Shown: piece by piece, positions 51,746-60,918 of the stretch
Numbering within the stretch: the first letter of the stretch is position 1
Layout: every line of letters starts with the position of its first letter
Assembly: GCF_052115865.1 (NCBI RefSeq)
Contig: NZ_JBQKME010000006.1
Span: forward strand, 62,001 to 126,000
Length of the DNA: 64,000 nt
Source: Fundicoccus_A sp052115865
GTDB lineage: Bacteria; Bacillota; Bacilli; Lactobacillales; Aerococcaceae
Direction: 5' to 3'
Made by a program: the position numbers and the translations under genes
The notes under the pieces: model-generated
The model's database searches: none
What the model was told of the DNA's origin: nothing
What the model saw: the letters and a program-made list of their open reading frames with translations, nothing else

Positions 51746-52522
51746 ATGCAAGTGAAGCGCATATTAGAAATTAAAGATTTGGAGAAAATATATAATCAGG
51801 CTGGGACACCGACGGCGGCTTTGGCTGGGATTAGTTTTGATGTGTTGGATGGTGAATTTTTGGGGATAATGGGACCGAGTGGATCGGGGAAGTCGACTTT
51901 GTTGAATTGTATCGCGACGACTATCAGGCCAACAGCGGGACAAATCTTTTTAAATGGGGAAAATATTAGTAATTTCAGCCGGGGTGATTTAGCTGATTTT
52001 CGTGGTAATCAGATTGGTTATCTTTTTCAGGCGTTTGAATTATTAGATAATTTGACGGCGCGGGAGAATATTATGTTACCTTTGTCGATTCATGGGCGTT
52101 CGGTCAAAGAGCAAAAGGAGCAAGTGGAAGCTATTGCGGAATATTTTGATGTGCAAGACGTGCTTGAGCAGTTTCCAAGCCAATTGTCAGGTGGGCAAAA
52201 GCAACGGGTGGCGGCCGCGCGGAGTTTAATTATGAATCCGTCGATTATCTTAGCGGATGAGCCGACAGGAGCATTGGATTCTCGGTCTGCGAAAAACTTA
52301 ATGGAAAAATTAAACGGTATTAACCAACAAATGCAACGTACCATTTTGATGGTGACCCATGATGCGAATGCAGCCTCTTATTGTTCTAGGATATTATTTA
52401 TTCAGGATGGGGTTATTTTTCATGAATTGCGCCGTAAAGCAGACGAAAGAAAAGATGCTTTTTATCAGCGGATTTTGCAAGTCGTCTCTCAGTTAGGAGG
52501 AGGAAGTGCCAATGTTCTTTAA
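51746..52522 (+). CDS. BceA-type ABC transporter ATP-binding protein
   Basis: 258 residues. Walker A GPSGSGKST, signature LSGGQKQRVAAARSL, Walker B ILADEPTGALD, H-loop VTHD. It belongs to the MacB/BceA branch that powers FtsX-like permeases. In Bce modules it drives removal of cell-wall-active peptides such as bacitracin and signals flux to the sensor kinase. AAGGGAG precedes ATG 51746 (GTG 51752 is an alternative). A shortened motif copy (GCA-GATATTTATTTTAAAG) is just upstream, and the 5' half is G/T-rich. It overlaps the permease gene. Confidence 0.92.
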   Translation: MQVKRILEIKDLEKIYNQAGTPTAALAGISFDVLDGEFLGIMGPSGSGKSTLLNCIATTIRPTAGQIFLNGENISNFSRGDLADFRGNQIGYLFQAFELLDNLTARENIMLPLSIHGRSVKEQKEQVEAIAEYFDVQDVLEQFPSQLSGGQKQRVAAARSLIMNPSIILADEPTGALDSRSAKNLMEKLNGINQQMQRTILMVTHDANAASYCSRILFIQDGVIFHELRRKADERKDAFYQRILQVVSQLGGGSANVL

Positions 52523-54632
52523 GCTTATTGTTCGACAAGCACAACGGGCGCGTCAGGAAAATGGGATTTATTTTTTAACGTTGGTGACGGCGGTCGCGGC
52601 ATTTTATATTATCTTATCCTTAGAAAACCAAGCGGTCTTTCGTTTTTTACGTGGCTTTGAAAATGCTGCTCTTGATAAGATGTTGTCATACTTGCCTTTA
52701 TTGTATATTTTTACATTATTCCTGCTTTTTATTTTAGTCTTATTTGCTAATAGCTATCAAATTGACCGACGCAGTCGGGAGTTTGGGGTGTATTTATTAT
52801 TAGGGATGAGACATGGTCGTTTGTGGTTGATGTTATGGGCGGAAGCCCTAATCACCACTACTTTCACTTTAATCGCTGGTATTGCTGCTGGTTTGTTATT
52901 ATCTGAGTTAATCAGTTTAGTAACAGCACGTTTAATTGGGCAAGGGATTATTGGGCATCAATTTAGTTTTTCGCTAGAAGCGTCGCTTTATACTTTAGTG
53001 GGATATGTGGGCATCCAGCTGCTTGCCTTATTTTTCTCAACCATTCGCATTTTCCGTCCCGAAGTGAAAAAACTACTGGACGGACAAGTAACCGCTAAGC
53101 AGAAAACACGGTCAAAACAAACGAACATTATCTTTTTTATTTCTGGTTGCATCATATTACTCACTACTTACTGGTTTGCGATTGTTGGCTTTGAAGAAGC
53201 CAGTTTTACTAAGCTGGCAGTAGCCATGCCACTTGGAATAATCGGGACAATCGCTGTGATTCGTGGGGCAGCAGCTTTATTAAACCGCCAATCCACCAGG
53301 TCGAGCAACAACACAACGCAAGGACTGGAGATATTTACTCGAAGGCAAATTCAAGAGGGAATTACAGCGCGGTCCACTAATATTGCGGCGGCTTCTTTGT
53401 TATTGATGGTGGCGATGGTTAGTTTGAGTGAGGGGGCTTCGATTATTATTTCTGCTTCGGATAATCTGAACTTACCTTCAGCGGTCTATGATTTTACAGT
53501 TGTAGCTTATGACCAAGAAGAAAATGCTGAAATCAAAAATGTTCTAACACAAGCGGAAAGTGATGGGAAATTAGTGCATCTTAATCCTTTAGTAGAAGCT
53601 CACACTTCAGCAGAATTTGATTTCACACCCTTTAAGGAATGTCTAATTGCCGGTCTTCCAAGGGATTTACAAGCCAGATACAGTCACCCCTCACTGAATA
53701 TTTCACTGTCTCCTGACCAATTACCCAAGGAATATGTTTTGAACTTAATTCGAAGAGACGAATTGGGAGTACGCTTGATTCCTATCTCGGCCTATAATCG
53801 TCTCTTACAAGCGGCTGGTGAACAAACCATTACACTTGCTGAAAATCAAATGATTTATTATACTCATCCCTCCATTCAAAACGAGCAACTTAACCAAGAG
53901 CTTGAAGAAGCTCAACATGAAGACATAACTTTACTATATTTTGATGGACGCCCTATCGAAATTATGCCACATGCACTTCAAAAAGACTTAGTGACTGATA
54001 TTGCGATTGTAAGCTTCACTGCTTTAATCGTGAATGATCAAATATTTGAACGTTACACAGAAGCTGATCTTCGTTCTATCTATTGGAATTTCAAATTACC
54101 TGAAGCGGTCATTGACGATAAAGGCCTAATGCTTGCGTCAGAAGAGATGAGTATGATGCTTTCAGAACATAACTTTGCCTTTGAAAGCTTTCTTAATACA
54201 TTTGGCCGTCAATTATTTTATATCGCATCCGGTAGCTTTATTTTTGTTTATCTAGCCGTGGTCTTTTTAATCATTGCCTGTACCGTAATCGGCTTGCAGT
54301 TTCTGACCCAACTCAAACAAAATAACCGCCGCTACCAAACCCTCCTCTTTTTAGGAGCTAAACCAAAACAAATCAATCACTCGGTGCGCCAACAAGTGAA
54401 GTGGACCTTTCTAACCCCCTTAATCCCAGCGATTATCAGCGCAGCCGTTGCTATCCGATCCATGAATCAGTTGTTTAGTTTGGAAGTCGACTTTGTCACA
54501 ATTAACTGGCAATCCTACATGATTATTGTTACCATGGTTTTAATCTTACTCGGCATCTTGTTCGGCTACGCCTACCTTATTTATCGCGCCTCCAAACAAG
54601 ACGTCCAAAAACAACTGTATCAAACCCACTAA
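52512..54632 (+). CDS. BceB-type permease
   Basis: 706 residues, about ten membrane helices in the FtsX arrangement, with a large extracellular domain of about 220 residues (roughly residues 305-530) between helices 7 and 8, the sensing part of BceB proteins. Helices 2-4 carry YQIDRRSREFGVYLLLGMRHGRL. Start ATG 52512 fits GGAGGAGGA; a GTG 6 bases earlier lies closer to it. The gene overlaps bceA by 11 bases. A motif-like GAGATATTTA is inside at 53329, followed by G-rich sequence; the 3' end is C-rich and runs into a perfect motif copy. Confidence 0.9.
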   Translation: MFFKLIVRQAQRARQENGIYFLTLVTAVAAFYIILSLENQAVFRFLRGFENAALDKMLSYLPLLYIFTLFLLFILVLFANSYQIDRRSREFGVYLLLGMRHGRLWLMLWAEALITTTFTLIAGIAAGLLLSELISLVTARLIGQGIIGHQFSFSLEASLYTLVGYVGIQLLALFFSTIRIFRPEVKKLLDGQVTAKQKTRSKQTNIIFFISGCIILLTTYWFAIVGFEEASFTKLAVAMPLGIIGTIAVIRGAAALLNRQSTRSSNNTTQGLEIFTRRQIQEGITARSTNIAAASLLLMVAMVSLSEGASIIISASDNLNLPSAVYDFTVVAYDQEENAEIKNVLTQAESDGKLVHLNPLVEAHTSAEFDFTPFKECLIAGLPRDLQARYSHPSLNISLSPDQLPKEYVLNLIRRDELGVRLIPISAYNRLLQAAGEQTITLAENQMIYYTHPSIQNEQLNQELEEAQHEDITLLYFDGRPIEIMPHALQKDLVTDIAIVSFTALIVNDQIFERYTEADLRSIYWNFKLPEAVIDDKGLMLASEEMSMMLSEHNFAFESFLNTFGRQLFYIASGSFIFVYLAVVFLIIACTVIGLQFLTQLKQNNRRYQTLLFLGAKPKQINHSVRQQVKWTFLTPLIPAIISAAVAIRSMNQLFSLEVDFVTINWQSYMIIVTMVLILLGILFGYAYLIYRASKQDVQKQLYQTH

Positions 54633-54645
54633 TAAATATCCCTGC
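54633..54645 (+). repeat. Dispersed motif TAAATATCNCTGC, perfect copy
   Basis: Perfect copy (N=C) directly after the BceB-type permease stop, immediately before the ribosome site of the regulator gene. Confidence 0.8.
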
Positions 54646-54663
54646 AATAAAGGAGGGACTGCC

Positions 54664-55335
54664 TTGACAACCATTATCATTGTAGAAGATGATGCCATGT
54701 TACAACAAGAGCTCGTCTATATGCTTGAAAAAGCCGACTATCAGACGATTGCTATTAAACAATTTGATGAACAAATAGTAGAAACGATTAAAAGTCATCA
54801 AGCTGATTTATTACTCTTAGATTTAAATTTACCTGGTCAATCTGGCTTTGAAATATGTAAACAATTAACCGCTACAACCAATATGCCAATCCTTATTTTA
54901 ACATCGCGAGACCTATTAAAAGACGAATTACGCGCACTTGAATTAGGTGCAGATGATTACATAACAAAGCCCGTTCAAAAAGAAAAATTACTAGCACGGA
55001 TTCAAAGTATTTTAAGACGGACGATTGCTTTTACTCATCTCATTAAAATCGGACCTTTGCAACTGGACCAACAAACCTACAGCTTATATGTAGGCAATCA
55101 AATTAAAGTCCTCACGCAAAACGAAGGCAAGTTACTACAAGCGTTAATGCAAGCCTATCCGAACAGTGTCACCAAAGAAGAACTAACGACTTTGGTCTGG
55201 GGGACCAATGAATATATTGACGATAATACCTTACAAGTTAATATTGGAAGGCTAAGAAAAAATTTACAGGAATTAGGTCTTGACCAAGCGGTGAAAACAA
55301 TTCGAGGACAAGGCTATCAATTAATGATTGAATAG
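54664..55335 (+). CDS. BceR-type response regulator
   Basis: 223 residues, OmpR family. Receiver with VEDDAMLQ, phosphorylated Asp53 in LLLLDLNLPGQSG, and a C-terminal winged helix (DDNTLQVNIGRLRKNL ... IRGQGYQL). It would switch on the transporter genes just upstream when peptide stress is sensed. The start is TTG 54664, six bases after AAAGGAGGG. It overlaps the kinase gene by 8 bases. Confidence 0.92.
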   Translation: MTTIIIVEDDAMLQQELVYMLEKADYQTIAIKQFDEQIVETIKSHQADLLLLDLNLPGQSGFEICKQLTATTNMPILILTSRDLLKDELRALELGADDYITKPVQKEKLLARIQSILRRTIAFTHLIKIGPLQLDQQTYSLYVGNQIKVLTQNEGKLLQALMQAYPNSVTKEELTTLVWGTNEYIDDNTLQVNIGRLRKNLQELGLDQAVKTIRGQGYQLMIE

Positions 55336-56368
55336 AATAGGTTGGTTATTGTTAGAAATGAAATATTTATGGCAAGCAATTAAAGAAGCAAGATATTGGT
55401 TGATTACATATGTTGCCTTAGTTCTATGTTTTAGTCTTTTCACTTGGCTAATGGATCTTGAGGCTTGGACATCCGTTCAATTTATTATCATCGCCCTTCC
55501 GATCCCATTGGCTTTCATCCCCATCATGCTAAATGCTCAAAAATACCGCCAACTAGATGAAGCGGCACAAGCATTTTGGCAGGAACAAAACGACTACAAC
55601 GAAAGACAATGGTTAAACGAATTACCTTTAGCTGCACAAGACCAGCTAAAGGTTCTTTTGGCGTCCTTAAAGCAAAAAGACGATCAACTCAACCAACAAA
55701 ACATCGAATTGAAGCAATACAAAAATTATATTGAAGAATGGGTCCATGAAATCAAAAAGCCACTCGCCCTTATTTCGTTAGTGATCGAAAATCGTTCGGA
55801 TCAAATGTCGCCTATCGTACTCGAGCGAATGGTCCATGCTCGCAATCAAATTAAAAACCATGTCGACCAAATATTATATTACGCCCGCATGAACTCATCC
55901 CACCGCGATTACCGCTTCGAAACTTTGGAATTAACATCTGTCATCCATTTAGCCTTGGCTGAAAATGCCTCTATTTTACAAGAAACAGCCTTCAAATCAA
56001 CTATCCAAGGGCAGGCGGCAAGAGTGGTCTCTGATAAAAAAAGCCTGATATTTATTTTGAGCCAGCTCATTAACAACAGCGTCAAATACGTTCACACTGA
56101 ACCAAAAGAACTAATCTTCACCCTCAACCAAATAAATACCACTGCTACACTTAGAATCGAAGACAATGGTCCCGGTGTAGAAAAAGAAGATTTGCCCTTT
56201 ATCTTTGACCAAGCTTTTACGGGACACGGGTCTAGTTCAACAGGCATGGGCTTGCATTTAGTCAAACAACTAGCGGAAGATTTAGCGATTAAGCTAACAG
56301 CTGAATCGATAGAGGGAAAGGGCTTAGCAATCATTCTATCCTTTCCGCTTCATGAAGAACACTTATGA
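55328..56368 (+). CDS. BceS-type intramembrane-sensing histidine kinase
   Basis: 346 residues. Two N-terminal membrane helices (about 21-43 and 49-68) joined by a very short external loop mean it lacks its own sensor domain; it reads the state of the BceAB transporter. His140 in EEWVHEIKKPLALI is the phosphorylation site; HATPase motifs are LINNSVKYV, DNGPGV and STGMGLHL. The start is uncertain: TTG 55328 overlaps the regulator stop, ATG 55358 gives a shorter protein. A one-mismatch motif copy lies inside at 56133. Confidence 0.9.
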   Translation: MNRIGWLLLEMKYLWQAIKEARYWLITYVALVLCFSLFTWLMDLEAWTSVQFIIIALPIPLAFIPIMLNAQKYRQLDEAAQAFWQEQNDYNERQWLNELPLAAQDQLKVLLASLKQKDDQLNQQNIELKQYKNYIEEWVHEIKKPLALISLVIENRSDQMSPIVLERMVHARNQIKNHVDQILYYARMNSSHRDYRFETLELTSVIHLALAENASILQETAFKSTIQGQAARVVSDKKSLIFILSQLINNSVKYVHTEPKELIFTLNQINTTATLRIEDNGPGVEKEDLPFIFDQAFTGHGSSSTGMGLHLVKQLAEDLAIKLTAESIEGKGLAIILSFPLHEEHL

Positions 56369-56452
56369 CCCAATCGAAATGTTTCAGTATATAGATATGA
56401 ATCGATCCGAAAAACTGGTAAAATGGTAAATGAATCTATTGAGAGGGTGAAA

Positions 56453-58354
56453 ATGATGAAACGAATGCTTAGCCTTTTGTTAACTCTGGGTTTTCTTATG
56501 GCGATAATGATTCCCGGCTTCTATGTCAGTGCGCAAGATGTGAACTTTGATATTTATCAACAAGATATTACCGCTGAAATTCGAGCAGATGGAAGCGTCC
56601 AGTTTACAGATATTCAATACTATGATGTTGACTATATGAATGGGGCGATATTTACCTTAGATTCCGAAGGCTATCAAGTCAGCCAGTATGATGTTGGTAT
56701 TATCGATCCAGAAACCAATGAACCCGTCTTTTTTACCGAAAATACAACAGGTGCAGAAGAAACGTACTTAGTGAATGAAAGCAATGGTGAGTATGAGTTT
56801 CGCGTTTACTATCCCTCAGAAGATGAAAAAGTTGCCTTTATTTATAAATATACGCTAGATGCATTGGTGACCAACTATAAGGATACAGCGGAACTTAACC
56901 GTAAAATCATTGGAACCAATACAGACTATCGTATGGATGTAACCGCAGAAATTATTTTACCAACCATTGTAAGTAACCGAGAAGACTTTAGAACATGGGC
57001 GCACGGCGCACCGCAAGGGGAAATCTATCAAATTGAACGTAGTGGTCGAAGTATTGCGACTATTACAGTGCCCAATAATCCTGCCAACCAGTTTGTAGAA
57101 GTGCAAATTCTCTTTCCAACAGCGCTAACACCTAATAATCCAAATGTTGTGGATCAAGACCGCAAAGAGGAAATTATTGAAGCACAAGAAACAGCCCGTT
57201 TAGTAGAATTAGAAAATTATGAATCAAGTCGGAAAAATTTATCTTACTGGATTATCGCAATTATTGCAGCCATGATTATTGGGCCGCTTTTTGCATGGTG
57301 GTATTATTTAAGCCGTCGTAAAAAGTTAAATCCAAATCCACTTCCAGTACCGGAACATGTCTACTATTTACCTGAGGATATTACACCGGCTCTTATGGCA
57401 ACTTCGGTATTCCGAAACAAACCTTCAACCGATGATTTTGCTGCAACAATTTTAGACTTAGCCCGTAAAGGTTATATTAAACTTGAAGATGTTCCTAAAG
57501 AAAAACGTGGCTTTTTATCCGGTGAAAGCAACACCATTCGGGTGACTATTTTAGAAGATCAACCTGATAGTAATTTATTGCGTACGCACGAGCAACGCGC
57601 CTTAGATTATGTTAGACCAATCGGTCAAGAAAAAAATATCACCTTTGAACAGATTGAAGAAAAAGCCAAAAAAGATAAAAAATATGCTAAAAAACAGTTT
57701 AATATTTTTACACGCTTTTCAAGCTCGGTAGAGATCCAAGGATTACAATTACGTAATCCACAAAAAGAACAGACCTATGCTTTAACCTGGGCTATCATGG
57801 CGCTTTTAGGATCAATCAGTTTAGCGATAGCTGGTATGATTTTATCCCTTTACCGCTTTAGTTTTGTAAACTTACTACTGATTGTTATTGGAGTTGGCAT
57901 TCTAGGCTTTATTGCTTCCATCGTATTGATCGTTCGTGTGACCTTACATCCTATTCAAACACCAGAAAGTGAATACCGCCAGAAAGAGTGGCAAGGATTT
58001 GCGAGCATGTTAAAGAATATTGGAAATTTCGAAATGCGTGAAGTAGCTAGCTTAGAATTATGGGAAGAATTCCTTGTTTATGCCGTTTCCCTTGGCGTAG
58101 CTGACAAAGTAGTGGAAGCCATGCAACTGAACTTTACCCAAACCGAGTTGAATCGATTACAAATGGGACCAACGATTTATTCACATCCACATGTTTTTAC
58201 TAGTTCAATGAGTCGTTCGGTTCATCAATCGGTGCAATCATCCGCCCCCGCGTCGTCTTCTTATTCTGGAAGTAACTCTGGCGGTTATGGTGGTGGCTTT
58301 GGTGGAGGCTCAAGTGGTGGTTCAGGTGGTGGATCAGGTTCAGGTGGCTTCTAA
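56453..58354 (+). CDS. DUF2207 membrane protein with glycine-rich tail
   Basis: 633 residues. Signal peptide (LSLLLTLGFLMAIMIPGFYVSA), an extracellular domain beginning NFDIYQQDITAEIRADGSVQFTD, a membrane helix around residue 275, a cytoplasmic stretch, two more helices near 455-510, and a terminal Ser/Gly tail (GGYGGGFGGGSSGGSGG) shared with TPM/LemA-associated proteins. Function unknown. ATG 56453 (or 56456) follows GAGAGGGTG. It closes the block inserted between yycI and walJ. Confidence 0.85.
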   Translation: MMKRMLSLLLTLGFLMAIMIPGFYVSAQDVNFDIYQQDITAEIRADGSVQFTDIQYYDVDYMNGAIFTLDSEGYQVSQYDVGIIDPETNEPVFFTENTTGAEETYLVNESNGEYEFRVYYPSEDEKVAFIYKYTLDALVTNYKDTAELNRKIIGTNTDYRMDVTAEIILPTIVSNREDFRTWAHGAPQGEIYQIERSGRSIATITVPNNPANQFVEVQILFPTALTPNNPNVVDQDRKEEIIEAQETARLVELENYESSRKNLSYWIIAIIAAMIIGPLFAWWYYLSRRKKLNPNPLPVPEHVYYLPEDITPALMATSVFRNKPSTDDFAATILDLARKGYIKLEDVPKEKRGFLSGESNTIRVTILEDQPDSNLLRTHEQRALDYVRPIGQEKNITFEQIEEKAKKDKKYAKKQFNIFTRFSSSVEIQGLQLRNPQKEQTYALTWAIMALLGSISLAIAGMILSLYRFSFVNLLLIVIGVGILGFIASIVLIVRVTLHPIQTPESEYRQKEWQGFASMLKNIGNFEMREVASLELWEEFLVYAVSLGVADKVVEAMQLNFTQTELNRLQMGPTIYSHPHVFTSSMSRSVHQSVQSSAPASSSYSGSNSGGYGGGFGGGSSGGSGGGSGSGGF

Positions 58355-58386
58355 ATGAACAAAATTTATGATTAGAAAGTGATTGA

Positions 58387-59232
58387 ATGAATAAAGACTT
58401 TATATTGTCAAATCAACCGATAATACAAGAAGTAGATGATAGCTTACGTTTTTCGATACTAGCCAGCGGTTCAAGTGGTAACTGTACCTATGTCGAAACC
58501 AATCAAAAACGTTTTATCGTCGACGCAGGTTTAAGTGGAAAGAAAATCCACCAGTTGTTTGCTGAAATTGACCGTGATATTAGCCAACTTGATGGTATTT
58601 TTGTCACTCATGAACATAAAGATCATATCCATGGCGTGGGGGTCCTATCCCGTAAATACAATTTGCCTATTTATGCTAACCGTCAAACTTGGCAAGCGAT
58701 GGAGCACATGATAGGTGGCATTGCTGAAGATAACCGACGCTACATTGAAGCCGATACGATGACTTCATTTGGTGATTTAGATGTATTAACCTACAATGTG
58801 AGCCATGATGCGATTCAACCACAATTTTATGCCTTCCAAAAAGGTAAGAAACAATTTGTGATGTTGACCGACACAGGTTATGTCAGCGATCGCCTACGTT
58901 CACAATTAAAAAATGCCTCGGCTTATTTAATTGAAAGCAACCATGAGATTGAAATGTTGCGTTATGGCAAATACCCATGGTCCGTTAAACAACGTATTTT
59001 AAGTGATAAAGGCCATTTAAGTAATGAAGATGGTGCCTTAGCAATGGTGGATTTAATTGGGAATCAGACCAGTGATATTTATTTAGGGCATTTGAGTCGT
59101 GAAAATAATACCAAAGAATTAGCGCTGACAACGGCAGTGAATACGATGCGCTTTTATGATTTGGGAGTGGATGAAGATTTTCTTGTCCATATGACGGATC
59201 CAGCAAAGGCGACGCCGTTAAAAATGATATAG
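58387..59232 (+). CDS. walJ: MBL-fold 5'-exonuclease WalJ (YycJ)
   Basis: 281 residues. FSILASGSSGNCTYVET and THEHKDHIHG are the signature start and metal site of YycJ, a double-strand DNA 5'-3' exonuclease implicated in mismatch repair. It normally follows yycI in the same operon; here it is separated by array F and the Bce/DUF2207 block. Ribosome site is AGAAAGTG. After a motif-like GTGATATTTATTTAG at 59076, the + strand turns G-rich. Confidence 0.93.
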   Translation: MNKDFILSNQPIIQEVDDSLRFSILASGSSGNCTYVETNQKRFIVDAGLSGKKIHQLFAEIDRDISQLDGIFVTHEHKDHIHGVGVLSRKYNLPIYANRQTWQAMEHMIGGIAEDNRRYIEADTMTSFGDLDVLTYNVSHDAIQPQFYAFQKGKKQFVMLTDTGYVSDRLRSQLKNASAYLIESNHEIEMLRYGKYPWSVKQRILSDKGHLSNEDGALAMVDLIGNQTSDIYLGHLSRENNTKELALTTAVNTMRFYDLGVDEDFLVHMTDPAKATPLKMI

Positions 59233-59244
59233 ATTTTTCTTCAC

Positions 59245-59273
59245 AATCCTCTAGTAATATAGAGGATTTTTTT
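59245..59273 (+). terminator. walJ terminator
   Basis: AATCCTCT/AGAGGATT arms with an 8-base loop and seven Ts. Confidence 0.88.
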
Positions 59274-59369
59274 ATATTTCTAAAGAATTACTTTGAACAT
59301 TTTTCATAATTTATTCGTTATTTGGTGTTAATATATAAGTATCAATAAAATATAGAAAGGGGCTTGTCT

Positions 59370-60590
59370 ATGGACAAACACGAAAACTCAAATCGCAATA
59401 ATCATTTTTGGAAATCTTTTTTTAGCGGCGTATTAGGAAGTGTTGTAACGGTATTAGTTGTAGCTTTACTTGTATTTAATATACCTGTAGTGCAAATGCA
59501 GGGAGAAGACGGAGTAACCGAAGAAGCATCGCAAACCTTAGTCGACTTTGAATCCGCAATTATTGGGGCGGTAGAAAAGACTAGTGATGCTGTTGTATCT
59601 GTGTCAAATTATCAATATGTACCCAGTCAAGAAACCATTTTTAGTTACTACTCTGGTATTGAATTAGGTGAACCAGAAGATAATTTAACTTTAGTTGGGC
59701 AAGGTAGTGGGGTTGTGTATAAAATCGATGGCGACTCTGCTTATGTTGTAACGAATAACCACGTTATTGATGGTGCACAAGAAGTAAGTATTATTATGGC
59801 TGATGGTGAAGTGGTTCAAGCAGAAATCATTGGTGCCGATGAAATTAGTGACTTAGCCGTTTTAAGAGTCTCAGCTGAACATATAACCACTGTCGTAGAA
59901 TTTGCTGATTCAGATGCTATTCAAGTTGGATCTTTAGCTATTGCAATTGGATCACCTTTAGGTAGCGAATTCTCAAGTTCTGTAACACAAGGGATCGTTT
60001 CAGGATTAGAAAGAATTGTACCAGTAGATGCTGATGGCGATGGTAATACAGACTACGATATGAACTTACTACAAACCGATGCTGCCATTAACCCAGGTAA
60101 CTCAGGTGGTGCATTGGTTAACAAAGACGGTCAATTAATTGGAATCAACTCAAGTAAATTATCTTCAACACAAATTGAAGGGATGGGTTTTGCTATTCCA
60201 AGTAATGACGTAGCTTCCATTATCGAACAATTAGAAGCTAATGGTGAAGTGATCCGTCCAGTTTTAGGTGTCGCAACTTATAACTTAAATGAAATTGCCT
60301 TAAGTTCAAGAGTAGACGTTTTAAAACTTGAAGAAGATATGGTAGATGGTGTTGTCGTTAACCAAGTAATACCAAATAGCTCAGCCGAAAAAGGCGGTGT
60401 TGAACGCTATGACGTCATCGTTGGTATGAATGATGTAGCCATTACCAACTTATCTGACTTAAGAAAAGAATTATATAAATATAGTATTGGTGAAACAGTT
60501 ACCCTTGAAGTAATCCGTGAAGGCGAAACAATGCAACTCGAACTTGTTTTAGAAGCCGGCAACAACACACAAAGAAGTTACGGTAACTAA
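59370..60590 (+). CDS. htrA: HtrA-type serine protease
   Basis: 406 residues. An N-terminal membrane helix (FFSGVLGSVVTVLVVALLVFN) anchors the extracellular protease. The triad is His131 in TNNHVIDG, Asp161 in ISDLAVLRV and Ser245 in NPGNSGGAL; a C-terminal PDZ domain follows (VVNQVIPNSSAEKGGV). It degrades misfolded exported proteins. ATG 59370 fits AAAGGGG. It follows walJ as in many Firmicutes. Confidence 0.96.
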   Translation: MDKHENSNRNNHFWKSFFSGVLGSVVTVLVVALLVFNIPVVQMQGEDGVTEEASQTLVDFESAIIGAVEKTSDAVVSVSNYQYVPSQETIFSYYSGIELGEPEDNLTLVGQGSGVVYKIDGDSAYVVTNNHVIDGAQEVSIIMADGEVVQAEIIGADEISDLAVLRVSAEHITTVVEFADSDAIQVGSLAIAIGSPLGSEFSSSVTQGIVSGLERIVPVDADGDGNTDYDMNLLQTDAAINPGNSGGALVNKDGQLIGINSSKLSSTQIEGMGFAIPSNDVASIIEQLEANGEVIRPVLGVATYNLNEIALSSRVDVLKLEEDMVDGVVVNQVIPNSSAEKGGVERYDVIVGMNDVAITNLSDLRKELYKYSIGETVTLEVIREGETMQLELVLEAGNNTQRSYGN

Positions 60591-60662
60591 AATCTTTTAA
60601 ATAAATAACTCAAAAAATTAAAATCGAATAAAAAGAATCTAAAGTTTTATTGTTACTACAAA

Positions 60663-60810
60663 AATCCGAACTATCAAATTATAGTGGAACCGTCTGGAGC
60701 CTTGGTCTCCAGACTCGTCTGACTACTCGAACTCTAAGTCCTAAAGGACTAAGCGTTCGATGTCCGTCAGTCCGTTCTTAATACTATAATTGAATAGTTC
60801 GGATTTTTTT
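60663..60810. other. 143-bp inverted-repeat structured element downstream of htrA
   Basis: Outer arms 60663-60685 and 60783-60805 pair at 21 of 23 positions. Inside are two further hairpins: GTCTGGAG/CTCCAGAC (about 60692-60714) and a three-part stem CTGAC/GTCAG, CGAAC/GTTCG, AGTCC/GGACT (60719-60769). A T run follows the right arm, so it can terminate htrA transcription, but it is far larger than a terminator. It could be a small non-autonomous mobile element or a structured RNA. Confidence 0.7.
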
Positions 60811-60918
60811 ACGTATAAGTGAATTTAGTATTTATTTTCATAAAAAAAATAATAGTTGTTCTACCAATATTACTTTGTGCTTTTTGCTAATTTCCAGCTG
60901 TATTTTTTCAGAAAAACA

